NCBI GenBank assembly: GCA_036346395.1
Contig: CM070615.1
Coordinates: 24,113,282-24,177,281, forward strand
Direction of reading: 5' to 3'
DNA from: Hsuehochloa calcarea
Lineage: Eukaryota > Streptophyta > Magnoliopsida > Poales > Poaceae
Length of the DNA: 64,000 nucleotides
This document shows positions 1-11,065 of the stretch, one piece after another; position 1 is the stretch's first letter, and each line of letters begins with the position of its first letter. The notes below the pieces were generated by a model that was not told the DNA's origin, did no database searches, and saw nothing but the letters and a program-made list of their open reading frames with translations. The position numbers were made by a program, and so were the translations under genes.

Positions 1-921
1 CAATGGTTTCTCTTGGCAATGGAAGGGAAGCGCTGTTCTGGCACTCGTCCTGGCTACAAGGAGCAGCCCCAAAGACCTGGCCCTAGCAATTTTCCAAATT
101 TCCAAAAGGAAGAACACAACTATCAGTGCCACGCTCCAGGACGGGAGATGGGTGCATGACATTAATATCCTAGGGGGATTGACAACCCAGCATATTCCAC
201 AATTCATAGAGCTCTCGACGAAAATAAGCCAAATCTAGTTGGACCCAAATACACCAAGCGAGATCACTTGGAAGCTCACCTCGGGCGGAGCATACTCGTC
301 GAAATCCCAATACGCTCTGCACTTCCTTGGCTCCACATCAACACCTTACCAATAAGTAATTTGGAAAACTCACGCCCCCCCCCTAGTGCAAATTCTTTGG
401 CTGGCTAGCCATCCAAAACCGGCTTTGGATCTCTAACAGATTGGCAACGAGGGGCTGGCCCAACCAAGGTATCTGCCCTCTTTGCAAGCAACTTCCAAAA
501 ACAGCTCTGCACCTCTTTGCCCACTGTAAATTCTCTACTCGCATTTGGACTATTTTGGCAGATTGGTTAGGAACCGCTCAGTTCAAGCCATCCACTAAAA
601 ACTGGTGTGTGAAGGTCAACGAGTTGAGAGGACTCCCTAGAAAGGCGATGGCCACGGTCTTCATTCTAGTAATCTGTGAACTTTGGAAGGAACGTAACGT
701 CGTAATCTTTTGTAGTACTTCTTCCTCTTCGATGGACCTCCTGGCAAAGATAAAAGAGGAAGGAAGAACGAGGTCCTTCGTAGGGCGAAATATTTAGAGC
801 AATTCCAAATTTGTTATTAAGACCATATCCTAAAAACATGTTACTCCTGCGGATTTCTGCCGCACTTCTTCTTTATTAATATAATAGGCACCACTTTTGC
901 CTGTTATTTTTCAAAAAAAAA
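1..921 (+). mobile_element. 3' end of a LINE (L1-type) retrotransposon
   Basis: This is the 3' part of a non-LTR retrotransposon that enters from outside the window. In one forward frame around 255-345 the text reads like the linker before the LINE C-terminal zinc finger (ITWKLTSGGAYSSKSQYA). The zinc-binding domain follows at 441-797, then a short 3' UTR and an A-run at about 912-921. No target-site duplication can be tested because the 5' end lies outside. The element is degenerate (frameshifts around 350-440). Confidence 0.75.
441..797 (+). pseudogene. LINE ORF2 C-terminal zinc-binding (zf-RVT) fragment
   Basis: The 118-residue open stretch carries the zf-RVT pattern found at the C-terminus of plant LINE reverse transcriptases: CPLCKQLPKTALHLFAHC (C-x2-C...H-x4-C type). 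It is followed by a W-rich tail (RIWTILADWLG, ELWKERNVVIF). The reverse transcriptase core is not in the window. The upstream sequence continues the same protein in another frame, so this is a broken remnant, not a host gene. Confidence 0.7.
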
Positions 922-1769
922 ATCCTAAAAATTCTCTTGTACGATTACGTACCAAATGGTAGTCTTGGAGCGATGCTTCATCACAACGGCAATGTGCAAC
1001 TCGATCGGAACATTCGATAGCATGTTCTGCTTGGTGTGGCACATGGTCTGGCCAGGGTGAGACAGATAAAATTATGGAAATCGAGCACACTGTGTTGACT
1101 GAAAGGCACAAGTGAGAGCCAGATCTGTAGCAGTAGATCACATATCGTCTACTATTCCAACGCTAGTCACCCATAGCAAATTGATGCAATATTTGTTGAT
1201 ATCATTTTACTCATTTAAATTCCCATTATGTTATTCTTCGGAATTATCTGCACCCAACTCCTCATTACTACTTAATAGTTATTTGTTAAAAAGTTGACTG
1301 TAGATTTTTTTTTTTTTGTGTGTGTGTGATTCTGTTAGTTTTAACTATTCTACCTTTTTTCATTTCTCAATAGATTCCATTTAAACAACATCTTAAAATA
1401 GTGTGGGGAGATATTATGCATGAATCTCTACAGTATGGGTAGATATTATGCATGAATATCTGTATATCTAAAGTAGAGTGTTGTATTCGTAATATAATTT
1501 GATATCCACTTTAACCTTATATCTTATGTTTAAAATAATGTTGCCTTTAACTTTGGATCACGCGAGGTTGGGTGCGTGTGATGATAGATGAATATCCATT
1601 GGAACAGAATAGTTTTTTCTTGTCTGATTGAATTTTGATCTAATATAAACGTATTGCCGAAGTGTCGCAATAGTTGCAATTCACCCAGTCAGCACCACTA
1701 ATTGGCTACAATGAACAATGGTGGTTGTTCGTGTCTACCCACTGTCCGCATGGAACATAAGTAGAATGG
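922..1769. other. AT-rich intergenic stretch, no gene seen
   Basis: No coding signature was recognised. It holds a T-run followed by a short TG microsatellite (about 1305-1328). The phrase agatattatgcatgaat occurs twice about 40 bp apart (about 1409 and 1442). Short open stretches here have no recognisable protein features. Confidence 0.5.
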
Positions 1770-2009
1770 TCAAAACATGTAGTTTGAGACGATCAGTAGC
1801 CACATGTCGAGATCCTGAGGCTGGGAGATGTTGAGGTCCATGAGTAGCGGAGCTCCGGGTGACGCCGGTGCTCTCAACGTTGCTGCGGGAGTGCATGGTG
1901 AAGTTGATCCGGGTGTCCTGGATCTCATGCTTGTCCTGGGCGTGTTAGGCGTGTCCGGCACACCTGGCGGGTGACATGCCGGAAGTGTGGTAGCAGCCTC
2001 GGGGTTAAG

Positions 2010-3458
2010 TTACCCAACAACGTCTTCATGTGTCGCTATTTCTAATGCCTTCTTATGATCTCCAGGACCTGCATTAGTGACAAGAGGGTAATGTATCATA
2101 AAGATATCATCAACCCGTCGTACCTCCGTCGAGGGATCTCTACTCCACTCCCACTTCTTCTCCTCCTCAAACACTGCATCACGGGTCACCACAACTCACC
2201 GTGTTGCTGGATCAAACATCCGATAGCCTTTCGTCTTTGGATCATACCCAATGAACACCATTGGCTTAATTCGATCTGCTAGTTTGGGGAGGTGTGGTGT
2301 CACTGTTTTCACATGTGCGACGCACCCGAAAGTGCCGAGGTGGCCGACACTTGGCTTGCGGTTGTAGTAGGCTTCATAAGGAGTTTTGCCGATGACGCTC
2401 TTCGTTGGTGCTCGGTTTATAATATAAACAGCAGTAGTTATAGCTTCTCCCCAAAACTCACCTGGGACTCCCATGCTCTTCAACAGACTCCTTGCCATGC
2501 CGACTACCGTCCGGTTCCTCCTTTCGACTACCCCATTCTGTTGGGGAGAGTAAGGCGCTGTGAGGTAACGTTTAATTCCCAACAGCTCACGGTAGTTTGT
2601 GAATTCATCCGAGGTGAACTCGTCGCCACGGTCGGTGCACAGAGCTTTTAGCCTTAGGTCTTTCTCCATCTCGGTTGCAATCTTGATCTTCTTAAACGCC
2701 TCAAACGCTTCATCTTTGTTTCGGATTAAAACCAGCCACATAAACCTTGTGCAGTCATCAACCATCAGCAGAAAGTATTGTTTTCCTCCATGTGTGGCAG
2801 GGATGCATGATTGGCCCGCACAAGTCACCGTGCCACAACTCGAGGGGAAAGACTGCTTTGTATAGAGACATAGCTGGAAAGGGGTTCGGTGTTGCTTGCC
2901 TATCAAACAACCATCGCAGATGCGGTCCACGTGCTCGATCATGGGCATACCATGTACCATCTTCTTGTGAGTCAGACCCATCAGGGCATGGAAGTTTATA
3001 TGCCCGTACCTAGCGTGCCAACGCCACGCCTCTTCAGTGCTTCTTGCCAGGAGACACTCCGGGAGAGCTGGATTGATATGTAGCACATACAACCTGTTTC
3101 TTGATCTACTTACTTTGGCTAACATTCTACGTGTTCTGTCCAAGATAGACATCTCTCCTCCTGCAACTACAATCTTGCAACCACTCTCATCCAGCTGACC
3201 GAGGCTAATAATGTTACTCCTCAGCTTCGGGATATAGTAAACATTCGTGAGGATACGATGTTCACCAGTGAAACACTCCAATAGCACCGAGCACCTTCCT
3301 TGTATCTCCACAGCCGTATCATCACCAAACTTGACTGACCCTTTGATAGTCATGTCAATCTCAGCAAATTTCTCCATGCAGCCGGTCATGTGGTTACTTG
3401 CCCCAGTATCAAGGTACCACACCTTGTTTCGGGTGCCACTGGACTTCGGCACCACCAT
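2010..3458 (-). pseudogene. copia pol fragment: protease end, GAG-pre-integrase, integrase
   Basis: The 420-residue open stretch 3458-2196 begins just before the aspartic protease motif WYLDTGASNHMTG. It continues through the pre-integrase zinc-binding region (HARYGHINFHALMGL and CDGCLIGKQHRTPF) into the integrase core (LMVDDCTRFMWL, CTDRGDEFTS, then PYSPQQNGVVERRN with the catalytic glutamate). A short continuation at 2192-2010 (VTRDAVFEEEKKW) is the usual sequence after integrase, in another frame. The N-terminal side is cut by the CACTA element and the reverse transcriptase side is deleted. It is a retrotransposon remnant with no expected host role. Confidence 0.85.
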
Positions 3459-3477
3459 GTCACTACTACAGAAAAGC

Positions 3478-3805
3478 TCATCACAGACGGTTCTAAACCA
3501 TCATCACAGACGGTTTTTAAACCGTCTAAATTTTTATGTCTGTGATAACACGAGGTCATCACAGACGGTTTTTTAACCGTCTGTGAAAAATGCTATCACA
3601 GATGGTTCTATTCACGAACCGTCTGTGAAAACAGATTATCACAGACAGTTCTATTCATGAACCGTCTGTGATAGTCTATTTTCATAGACGGTTCGTGAAT
3701 AGAATCGTCTGTGATAGTCTATTTTCACAGACGGTTCTAAAAAGAACCGTGCGTGATAGTAACTATCACAGACGGTTCTTGTTTAGAACCGCGTGATAGT
3801 TTTTT
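3478..3805. repeat. Left subterminal hairpin-repeat array of the CACTA element
   Basis: About eight copies of TCACAGACGGTT, each paired with its inverse (AACCGTCTGTGA) a few bases away, so each unit can fold on itself. From about 3594 the units repeat with a period near 43 bp (about 3594, 3637, 3680, 3724, 3767). In CACTA elements subterminal repeats of this kind are transposase-binding sites; that role is inferred here. Confidence 0.8.
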
Positions 3806-4387
3806 CTATGGCAAAAAAAATAAAAACGGATTTTCACTTCGTCTGGAGCCTCCCGAGCCTCGTGAATGAATCTGATATTGATTTTCGGATTTCGCTAGCT
3901 TTCCCACAATAGCCATAGCATCACAGTAGCATCAACTCAATCCATTCACAGAGCACTAAAAACAACACGGTATGCATCACCCACATCACAGTAGCATCAA
4001 CTCAATCCATTCACAGAGCACTAACACATCACAGTAGTAATCCACATCACAGAGCAAAAGGGAGGAGTAGAGAGAGTGAGGTCGTGGGAGGCTGGGGTGA
4101 CGAGGTCATGGGAGGCGGGCGACGATGAGGCCGGGGGCGACGAAGTAGAGGAGGCCGGGGGCGACGAGGTCGTGGGAGGCCGGCAACGACGAGGCTGGGG
4201 CGAGGTAGAGGAGGCCGCGGGTGACGAGCTCAAGGGAGGCCAGAGGAGAAATGGCAGAGGAGGAGAAATGGCAGAGGAGGAGATGGAGATGGCAAAGGAG
4301 GAGATGAATGACTCTGTTAATATAGAGAGATTTTCGGGAGCCCGCCATTAGGTGCAAATTTTTGTTTTCGAGCCGAACGAAACAAAA

Positions 4388-4905
4388 GTATCACAGACGG
4401 TTTTATACAAAAACCGTCTGTGATGACATATCACAGACGGTTCGTATCACGAACCGTTTGTGATAAGTGTCTCATCACAGACGGTTCTAACCACGAACCA
4501 TCTGTGATGATCGTCTGTGATTTTAGGGTTTTACCATGGTTTGAATTTTTCCTTACTCTTCGAATTTACCATGGCTTGGATTATCAAGCCATGGTAAATT
4601 CAAGAGTAAAAAAATTCAAACCATGGTAAAAATCCAGACGGTTCAACCACGAACCGTCGTGATGAGTATCTCATCACGGGCGGTTCATGGTTAGAACCGT
4701 ATGTGATATTCTCGGTATCACAGACGGTTCGTGGTTAGAACTGTCGTGAAGCATCACGAGCGGTTCTAACTGCTAACCGTCTGTATATCTATATCACGCA
4801 CGGTTCTCTAAACCGTCTGTGATAGTGACATATCACGAGCGGTTAAATCTTGGAACCGTCTGTGATTATTTTATCACAGACGGTTTCCAAGAACCGTCTG
4901 TGATG
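4388..4905. repeat. Right subterminal hairpin-repeat array of the CACTA element
   Basis: At least eight further TCACAGACGGTT / AACCGTCTGTGA pairs, some decayed to TCACGAGCGGTT. The array is interrupted at 4529-4631 by a long foldback. It mirrors the left array. Confidence 0.75.
4529..4631. repeat. Near-perfect foldback (about 50-bp arms) inside the CACTA element
   Basis: The left arm begins TTTTACCATGGTTTGAATTT and the right arm is its near-exact reverse complement, ending AATTCAAACCATGGTAAAA. A loop of only a few bases lies around 4580 between ATGGCTTG and CAAGCCAT. The arms differ by a few indels. RNA from either strand would form a roughly 100-nt hairpin. It could be a nested tiny MITE or a small-RNA-like hairpin; no target duplication was resolved. 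Confidence 0.8.
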
Positions 4906-4940
4906 AGGCGTCTTCTATGGCCTATTTTATAGTAGTGTGT

Positions 4941-6028
4941 CTTCGTGCAGAATACCTTCTCATTAGGCGCGGGTACTGCATGGATGAGTTCGCATACTTC
5001 AACAATCAACAGTTGGTGTTCATCATCGTTCTACTTTTCTACGAGATTGGCCTTTTCTTTTCAGTTTGGCTTTGGACACTCTTTCGCAAAGTGCCCATAT
5101 TCGTTGCAATTGAAACACTTGCCCTTGAATTTGTCGAAAGTTGCCCGGCTTTCGTTCATCAATGATACGATCGCCATCGCCTCGACCTCCACCTTGTGCG
5201 TGATGCCCTCCTCCCTTGGCGTTGCTAGGGCCCTTATTTTTCTTTGTCTTTTGAGCTCCTTGCTTCTCACTCGGCTTGGGTGAGGAGAAGTTGATCTCCC
5301 CCGTCTTTCGAGCTCCTTGCTTCCCACTCGGCTTGGGTGAGGAGAAGTTGATCACCCCCGTCTCTCGAGGGTCGCCGCCCCTTGAGTCCTTCCTCGAAGG
5401 TTCTGAGACGGCCGATCCCCTTTGAGAGCAACATTGCTGCGACATCGCCAAACTATTCGATCGTTCCGATAATTTGGAGGAAGCGATTTGGAACTGAACC
5501 GAATAGTTTGTCGACCACGTCGCTTTCTTCAAGCTTCGTGCCGAGAGAATGGATCTCACCCACCAGTGTGGTGAGTTTCATGGAGTATTCGGTGATCGTC
5601 TCAGAGTCCCCCATCTGCAACTTGTTCAGTTGCCGTTTCAACACTTGTGCGCGTGCCTTCTTGACGCGATCTTGGCCAATTCGAATCTCCCTGAGCGTGT
5701 CCCAAGCTTCTTTGGCTGTCTCCTTCTCCGTGATTGACATCATCACGTCGTCTGGCACAGCTTGAGAGATGGCCACCATCGCGCCCTGAACCTTGTCGCC
5801 GTCTTCGTCTCCATCTTCGATCGCCAACCATACCCCTAGCGAGCGCAAGATTAACTTCATCTTGACGGCCCATATGCTGTAGCTTGTTTCGCTCAACATC
5901 GGGTATTGTATCGGGATCCAGGTGCCTCTTGCCGTTGACTTGACAGTCATGCCTGACTTTGATGGATCCAGTCCGTCGTTGCCCAGCTTGATGATCGCAC
6001 CTGACTTCGATGGATCAAGTTCGGTCAT
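4941..6028 (-). pseudogene. copia gag (UBN2-type) with CCHC zinc knuckle, frameshifted
   Basis: The minus-strand reading from the ATG at 6028 gives MTELDPSKSG... with the copia gag core (YSIWAVKMKLILRSLGVW, AWDTLREIRIGQDRVKKARAQ, EYSMKLTTLVGEIHSLG). Downstream, in a different frame, is the zinc knuckle CFNCNEYGHFAKEC (C-x2-C-x4-H-x4-C) near 5080-5120. At least one frameshift lies between about 5330 and 5450. A 57-bp (19-residue) tandem duplication sits around 5252-5370 (KTGEINFSSPKPS repeated). The start lies 14 bases beyond the primer-binding site, as expected. It is non-functional. Confidence 0.85.
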
Positions 6029-6041
6029 TGCTTCGCCCTAG

Positions 6042-6053
6042 GCTCTGATACCA
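6042..6053 (-). other. Retrotransposon primer-binding site (initiator tRNA-Met type)
   Basis: The minus strand reads TGGTATCAGAGC, the standard complement of the 3' end of plant initiator methionine tRNA. It lies two bases past the 5' LTR boundary and just before gag, which fixes the element's orientation. Confidence 0.9.
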
Positions 6054-6055
6054 AT

Positions 6056-6310
6056 TGTTAGCCGATCCAAAGCAAAAGGAAGAAAAACAGCCGTGTAGAA
6101 AAGACTTCACGCTTACTGTTGTGCTCTAATCTTTATTGCTTCAATCTGCTTGGATGGGTTTCGTTACATAGCCTGGTACTAGTTTTATAGTCTAATCAAA
6201 CCGACTACGAAACGAGTTCATCAACAAGGAAGCCGACTCGGATTACATATCCGAAACAGAAACGGAGAGAAAAAAACACTACTTTCTAAACAAACTAGAT
6301 TAACCCATCA
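6056..6310 (-). mobile_element. 5' LTR of the truncated copia element
   Basis: The LTR boundary next to the primer-binding site is TGTTAG on the plus strand (element end ...CTAACA). A TATA-like box (minus strand ctataaaac, about 6188-6196) lies inside. The outer boundary is estimated at the CA near 6310; no partner LTR remains for comparison. Confidence 0.6.
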
Positions 6311-6454
6311 TTGTATAGCAATTCCGATTTTTTGTGGTATAGATGCAAACTGGTATAGTTTCTATTTTCGAACAAACAATTAGACCGCAGGCCACAGCAT
6401 AGATAAAACCGTATCATCTAATCAGCAGGTCGAAGTGGAACCTAGCTTAGATAG

Positions 6455-8296
6455 CTAGCTATTGCCACCCCGGTAGATCGGGAGGACGGTGTAGACGGTC
6501 TGCATGACGGTCATGGCAAGGAGGAAGACGGCGGCGGCGAGGGAGAGGAACGACCACGGGCTCTTGAAGTAGGTGTGAGCGAGGTTGGCGCGCCACCGGT
6601 TCCACCTCTTCCGGCAGTAGGCGTTCACCTCCCGGTGCACGTCGTCGAGCGCGCTCTGAGGCTCCAGCACGACGTCCCTGGAGAGTCCGTTGAAGAGCTT
6701 CGCCACCGCCTTGTCGCTGCCCACCGTGTTCTGGATGATCCGCCTGGAGGTGAGCAGTGCCACGTCCTGCGCCGAGTCGATGATGTTGTCCATGAAGAAG
6801 ACGTAGGCGGTCACGTCGTTGCCGGCGCCGGCATGCAGCCGCTCGAACGCCATCAGGTTCAGGAGTATGTACTCGGTGGTGTCGTCGACGACGATGGGCG
6901 GCAGGCTGAGCGTGCCGCGGTGGTAGCGGATGTCGAGGAGGCTGCTCGTCTGGCTCCGCTTGAACCGGATGCCCGCTTCGTAGAGCTCCTCCGCCGACCG
7001 GATGATGTCGTCCGGGGCAGTCTCCGGCGGCGCGCGGGGAGCCTGGGTGGGGCCGTAGAGGAGGCTCCGGTGGAGGATGTCGAGCGGGTGGAGCGCCAGC
7101 CCGACGCCGGTCGCCAGAGGCCAAGCCGTCGGGGAGAGGAACCTCAGCACCATCCGGTTGATGAGGTCCTCATTCTGCATGCAGGCCAACAACGTCCGTA
7201 CGTACCATTAAGTACTTTCATGGATAAGACAAATTCAGAGTGAGATGAGCTGATCAGCAGTTCAGCACATGCTTGTCAGTTATCACCTAGTGCCCTTGCT
7301 TGGCAAATTCAGTGTGAGATGGCCTTTACTTTTTGGTACTACATGGCAAAAGTAAAGCATAAACTAAAGAGAGTAGAGGAAAGAATCCAAATTAAAAGTA
7401 AATTAAAGCATGCATGCAATGCATAAAGAACCATTTGACTACACTTTAGAGGTTGGATCTTCTACCTAACTAATAGTTCTTCTCCATCATGTTCAACACC
7501 TGCTTACAATTAACCCATGCAAACAGCAAATACATTAATCCAGTTAAAAGTTCACAAGCTATCCTATGTCCATTGTCCAGGGAAGTAAAGGTCTAAAGGA
7601 GTTATAAACATTAATCTCAGCTAGTTGATCAGGATTCAGGCATGCATGTTCCGATGTTGGTGAGTTACGTACCACCCCATCTTTTCCGCCGCTCTCGACG
7701 GCGACGAGCTTGTCGAGGACGAGGAGCGGGAGCTGGTTCTCGATCATGAGCATGTCGCGGCGGATGTAGGGCACGGTGTAGAGGAGACCGTGGCTGCTGA
7801 AGACGGGGTCGTTGGGCGCGTAGTCGTTCACATCCCAGCTGGACGCCGTCCTCATCACCTCCAGCAGGAAGCACCCGTCGGTGACCATCAGTTCCAGGAA
7901 CCTCTCCCTCCTCTCCTCGGCCTCCTGCTCCTCGCCGGCGCCGCGCCAGTCGTCGGCGAGGCCCTGATACGCGCCCTCCAGTTGCTCCGCGGCGTTCCCC
8001 ACGGCGGCCGCGAACTCGGCGAGCGGCTTCCGCGACCGCCGGAGGAAATGGAGGAGCGACCGGCGCTTGTGCGCGTCCATGGGCAGCAGGTGCGGGTCGC
8101 CGTGGTGGAAGGGGCCCAGGGACACCACCTGCGGCTGGTAGGCCTTGCGGTTCAGGTCCTTGATGCACGCCGGCACGCGGTAGATGGAGTGCCGCCGCCA
8201 CTGCGCCACCTCCGCCGACGGGTCGTCGGAGCCTAGCGCCCTCTCGACGTCCACCACCCATGCGCTCTCCTCTATCCTCCGGCGCCGAGACGCCAT
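6455..8296 (-). CDS. DUF247 (UPF0481) membrane-anchored protein, 447 aa, two exons
   Basis: Exon 1 is 8296-7673 and exon 2 is 7174-6455 (stop TAG at 6457-6455). The intron is 498 bp, phase 0, with donor g|GTACGT and acceptor TGCAG|AAT. The protein has DUF247 landmarks: IYRVP (38-42), AYQPQVVSLGPFHHG (52-66), MLIENQLPLLVLDKL near the end of exon 1, RFKRSQ in the C-terminal half, and one C-terminal hydrophobic segment (about 417-442) ending PIYRGGNS. The family is plant-specific and its biochemical role is unknown; in grasses two self-incompatibility loci carry DUF247 genes, but most members are unassigned. The start MASRRRRIEES was chosen because the 41 upstream in-frame residues do not look like the family. 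The length is near the family norm and no defect was seen. Confidence 0.9.
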
Positions 8297-8862
8297 TATA
8301 TTTGTGTATGTTGCTTCCGCATGAATTGCACAAGGTCGTCCTATATGTAGAACAGGTGGGGCATAGCCTATACATTTGTTCGCATGTAGGACCGCATGAT
8401 GAAGTGATGATGATGGCAATTGGCACTTGCCAGTTTGCTATAGCTAAAGTGTGGTGAGTGACCGGGGGCGGAGTTGGCGCTGGGCTGGCCCAGGTAGCAT
8501 TCGCATCTCCCATGTCGCTAGCGTGAAGCACACTAGTCATTCAACTAGTATTTTGAGGTCCAGCTCTGCCCTGATGAGTGATATAAGGGAAAAACTTATC
8601 GCCGAATTTTGGCCAGTAACCGACCGGTGTTATCGGTGGAGTCCGATAAAATTCAAATCGGAAAAATATTGGATCAATCTAATTTTTATTAATGTGTAAA
8701 GGAAATTCAAATTTCAATTCAAAAACTATAGATTTCATTTTTACATCTGGAAAAAATCAAATTTCAATTCAAAAATTTCGTCCGAAGAGAGTACGATAAA
8801 ATTTCCAGACCAACAGAGCTTTCCTTACGAACATACAAGACCAACAAATGGAAGGTTACGTG
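8297..8862. other. Upstream region of the DUF247 gene
   Basis: This holds the probable promoter and 5' UTR of the minus-strand DUF247 gene. A weak TATA-like stretch (minus strand acatatagg, about 8340-8348) lies some 45 bp before the start codon. From about 8590 to 8810 the sequence is AT-rich with aatttcaattcaaaaa occurring twice, perhaps an old MITE, but no ends were resolved. Confidence 0.4.
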
Positions 8863-9579
8863 TAGAGGTGGGCATTGGGTCGGATCGTGCCGGCACGGCA
8901 TGGGCCCGTCGTGCTTCGAGTCGCGTCGTGCCATGCCAGCCCACCTCGCCTTCAGTCAGGCCCAGGCATGGCCCAAAGCCCGTCGTGCCAGGGTCATGTC
9001 GTGCCAGCCCAAGCCTAACCATAAGTAACTATAGACGGTGGAGGAGGAGGCGACGATGGCGGTGGCGACCGCCCCACCGCCATGTTCATTCCTCTCGTGC
9101 CCGTCTCATTAAAAACCTAGTTAAAATTGAATTAATTGCGTAAAAACATGGGCACGTAAATATTTCAGGAAAAAGTGAATTTTTCTTGATATTTTACCGA
9201 TACAATGTTACTTCCTCGTTAAAAACCATATGCTCCAGATTGGGATTCACCGAGTAAGGAAAAGAGTACAATAACAACATGCTTACATACTAACTACTCA
9301 TCAATGTCAAGATCGTTCATGTGTTTGAGGTCGGCGTACGCCTGCACGATCTCAAAATCATCCAAATGGTTGCCTCCACCATCCTATGCATGAGGGGTGA
9401 TCTTTTTTCTTCAATTATTCTCCCTACTATGCTGAACGTTGCTTCGGAAGAGACAGTGGACACCGGCACCAGCAGCACATCCCGTGCGAAATATGACAGC
9501 ACAGAAAATAAACGCTTGTTGTTCTTCTACCACTCGAGTAAGTCTATCTTTCCACCAGAAAGATCAGGATCGATGTTTG

Positions 9580-9801
9580 CAAAATCATGCTCTAGGTAGT
9601 GGTTTAGCTCTGAGACAGAATTCCACAAGGGGACTGCTTGAGACTGAGGGATTGAAGAACTGGACTTGCCCTTTAGCTTCTTCTACAAATCAAAATCATG
9701 CTCTAGGTAGTAGTTTAGCTCTGAGACAGAATTCCACAAGGGGGCTGCTTGAGACTGAGGGACTGAAGAACTGGACTTGCCCTTTAGCTTTTTCTACAAG
9801 T
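9580..9801. repeat. Tandem duplication, two 111-bp units
   Basis: Unit 1 is 9580-9690 and unit 2 is 9691-9801; both start caaaatcatgctctaggtag and differ at only a few bases. The length is a multiple of three, so the duplication alone would not break the transposase frame. Confidence 0.9.
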
Positions 9802-10089
9802 AGGATGTCAAGCTTTTCTTTCCTTGTTGCGTCTGCTGTGAGGCCTCTGATATCGTGCTGCTGCCGAATTTGTCATGATACATGCGAAAATACGAAAAAG
9901 CTTCTCTTTGACATGTGTGAAAGCCTCCGAGTAATCAAGACTGGCGCATTCACCTATTCCCTCCATACCAATTTGCAAATTTGGCAACTTTTCGTAGGAT
10001 CAAAAATAATAGTAAAGCAATATACGTGTGAAATAGAACTGAAATATTTAATAAATTTTTCCTCCATTAGTGTGACAGCATGACCTAAA

Positions 10090-11065
10090 AGGGGAGGATG
10101 ATGAGGACATCCCTACCATGGATATAAACGTGCCTACACACACAACTCAACCACAACCAGTACAAGGACCTCTTAATTATCAGGTGAATTCATTCCTAGG
10201 ATTATATACTACTGAGAATAGACCGCTACCTAATGCAAGTGATTTAATTGTGCTTAGGAATATGGAAAAGGACCATGGAGAGGCATGCGGAGTCGTGGAG
10301 ATGTATGGAAGGCATAATGGAGATCATCACGTCACTTTGAGTCCAAGATAAGCAAGAGTTCGAGTTGGGCTCGTTCTGGAGTCAGATTCGGACTACGGCG
10401 TCAGCACTAACTTTAAACTGGCGTAACTTCTTCATACGGACTCCGTTTCGGGCGTTTCTGGACTTCGTGGAAAGCTTATCAAGTCTACTTTCTAACGGAT
10501 CCAACCTCATCATCAAATTCTATCCGAACCGGCCGAAATTATCAAAGGAGTCCGTATCCGTATCAGAGTCCGAGTCGAAGGGTGCTGCGCCACCTCTACT
10601 TTGGCCCACGGGCCTTGTAACCCTAGGGCGTCGTCCACCTCGCCGGCCGCCACCTGGTCGTTTCCCTATATAGGAGCCGCCGTCTCCCTCGCTTGAACTC
10701 GGATTTCGTTGAGTTTAGGTTTAGCCATTGTACAAACTTTGTTCTTCAGTTGTGTCGAAACGACCACCTGTCAAGACAGCTTCGGGATCCCATCTTTGCT
10801 ATTCGCAATACAATTTATGCTTCCTTCATATTCGCAATAACAGATTGCCTATGTCTTATTCTTGCTAGTTCTTCGATTGCTCGCGAGGATTGAACCGTGT
10901 TCGGTTGATCACGCCTCGGTGAGTCAATAACACTTGGAGTTGGTTCAGCGATTGCTAAGGCGCAAGCGTCGTCGTACGGTTGTAGTCGGATCGTGAGAGT
11001 CACCGCCACCGAAATCGATAGTTATCAATCTCATCGAAAGATCGGACACCTCGTTTCCATCAGGA
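10090..11065 (+). mobile_element. 3' end of an LTR retrotransposon (pol C-terminus plus LTR) inside the hAT
   Basis: The plus strand 10118-10351 encodes ...QPVQGPLNYQVNSFLGLY...LPNASDLIVLRNMEKD, which resembles the extreme C-terminal tail of grass Ty3/gypsy polyproteins. LTR-like sequence follows, with a TATA box (ctatatagg, about 10667), promoter-like GC-rich sequence and a long leader, ending near 11065. Its layout matches the fragment at about 31460-32575. Exact ends and target duplication were not resolved. Confidence 0.55.

Larger units (their letters stand above)
3461..4937. mobile_element. Non-autonomous CACTA (En/Spm-type) DNA transposon, 1477 bp
   Basis: The left end is CACTACTACAGAAAAG. 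The right end, read inward on the minus strand, is CACTACTATAAAATAG, giving matching terminal inverted repeats. The 3-bp target duplication TGT lies at 3458-3460 and 4938-4940, as expected for CACTA elements. Both subterminal regions are packed with ATCACAGACGGTT-type repeats in both orientations. The GC-rich interior (about 4070-4340) has no transposase; its short open frames are low-complexity. It sits inside the copia element and is therefore younger than it. Confidence 0.9.
1770..6310 (-). mobile_element. Truncated Ty1/copia retrotransposon (5' LTR, gag, protease, integrase), split by a CACTA element
   Basis: Read on the minus strand the order is 5' LTR (about 6310-6056), primer-binding site (6053-6042), gag (6028-4941), then protease end, GAG-pre-integrase and integrase (3458-2010), and a proline/serine-rich linker (to about 1770). 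Reverse transcriptase, RNase H and the 3' LTR are missing, so the element was cut off downstream of integrase. The coding part is interrupted by the CACTA insertion 3461-4937. Gag is frameshifted, so it is not autonomous. Confidence 0.85.

Noticed and set aside
4021..4357. Short open frames in the CACTA interior
   Set aside because: Low-complexity GC-rich tandem repeats (gaggccgggggcgacga-like); no transposase or host domain.
3478..4905. CRISPR-like regularly spaced repeats
   Set aside because: The repeats are palindromic subterminal units of a CACTA element in a plant genome; spacers are not unique and no cas genes exist.
6575..7243. 222-codon plus-strand open frame
   Set aside because: Shadow of the GC-rich DUF247 second exon, Val/Arg/Glu-rich, no motif.
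6455..8296. Calling the DUF247 gene a self-incompatibility determinant
   Set aside because: DUF247 is a large family; no linked HPS10-type gene was seen and the intron does not favour it.
7665..8540. 291-codon minus-strand frame overlapping DUF247 exon 1
   Set aside because: Arg/Pro/Ala-rich alternate frame of the GC-rich exon; the family motifs are in the other frame.
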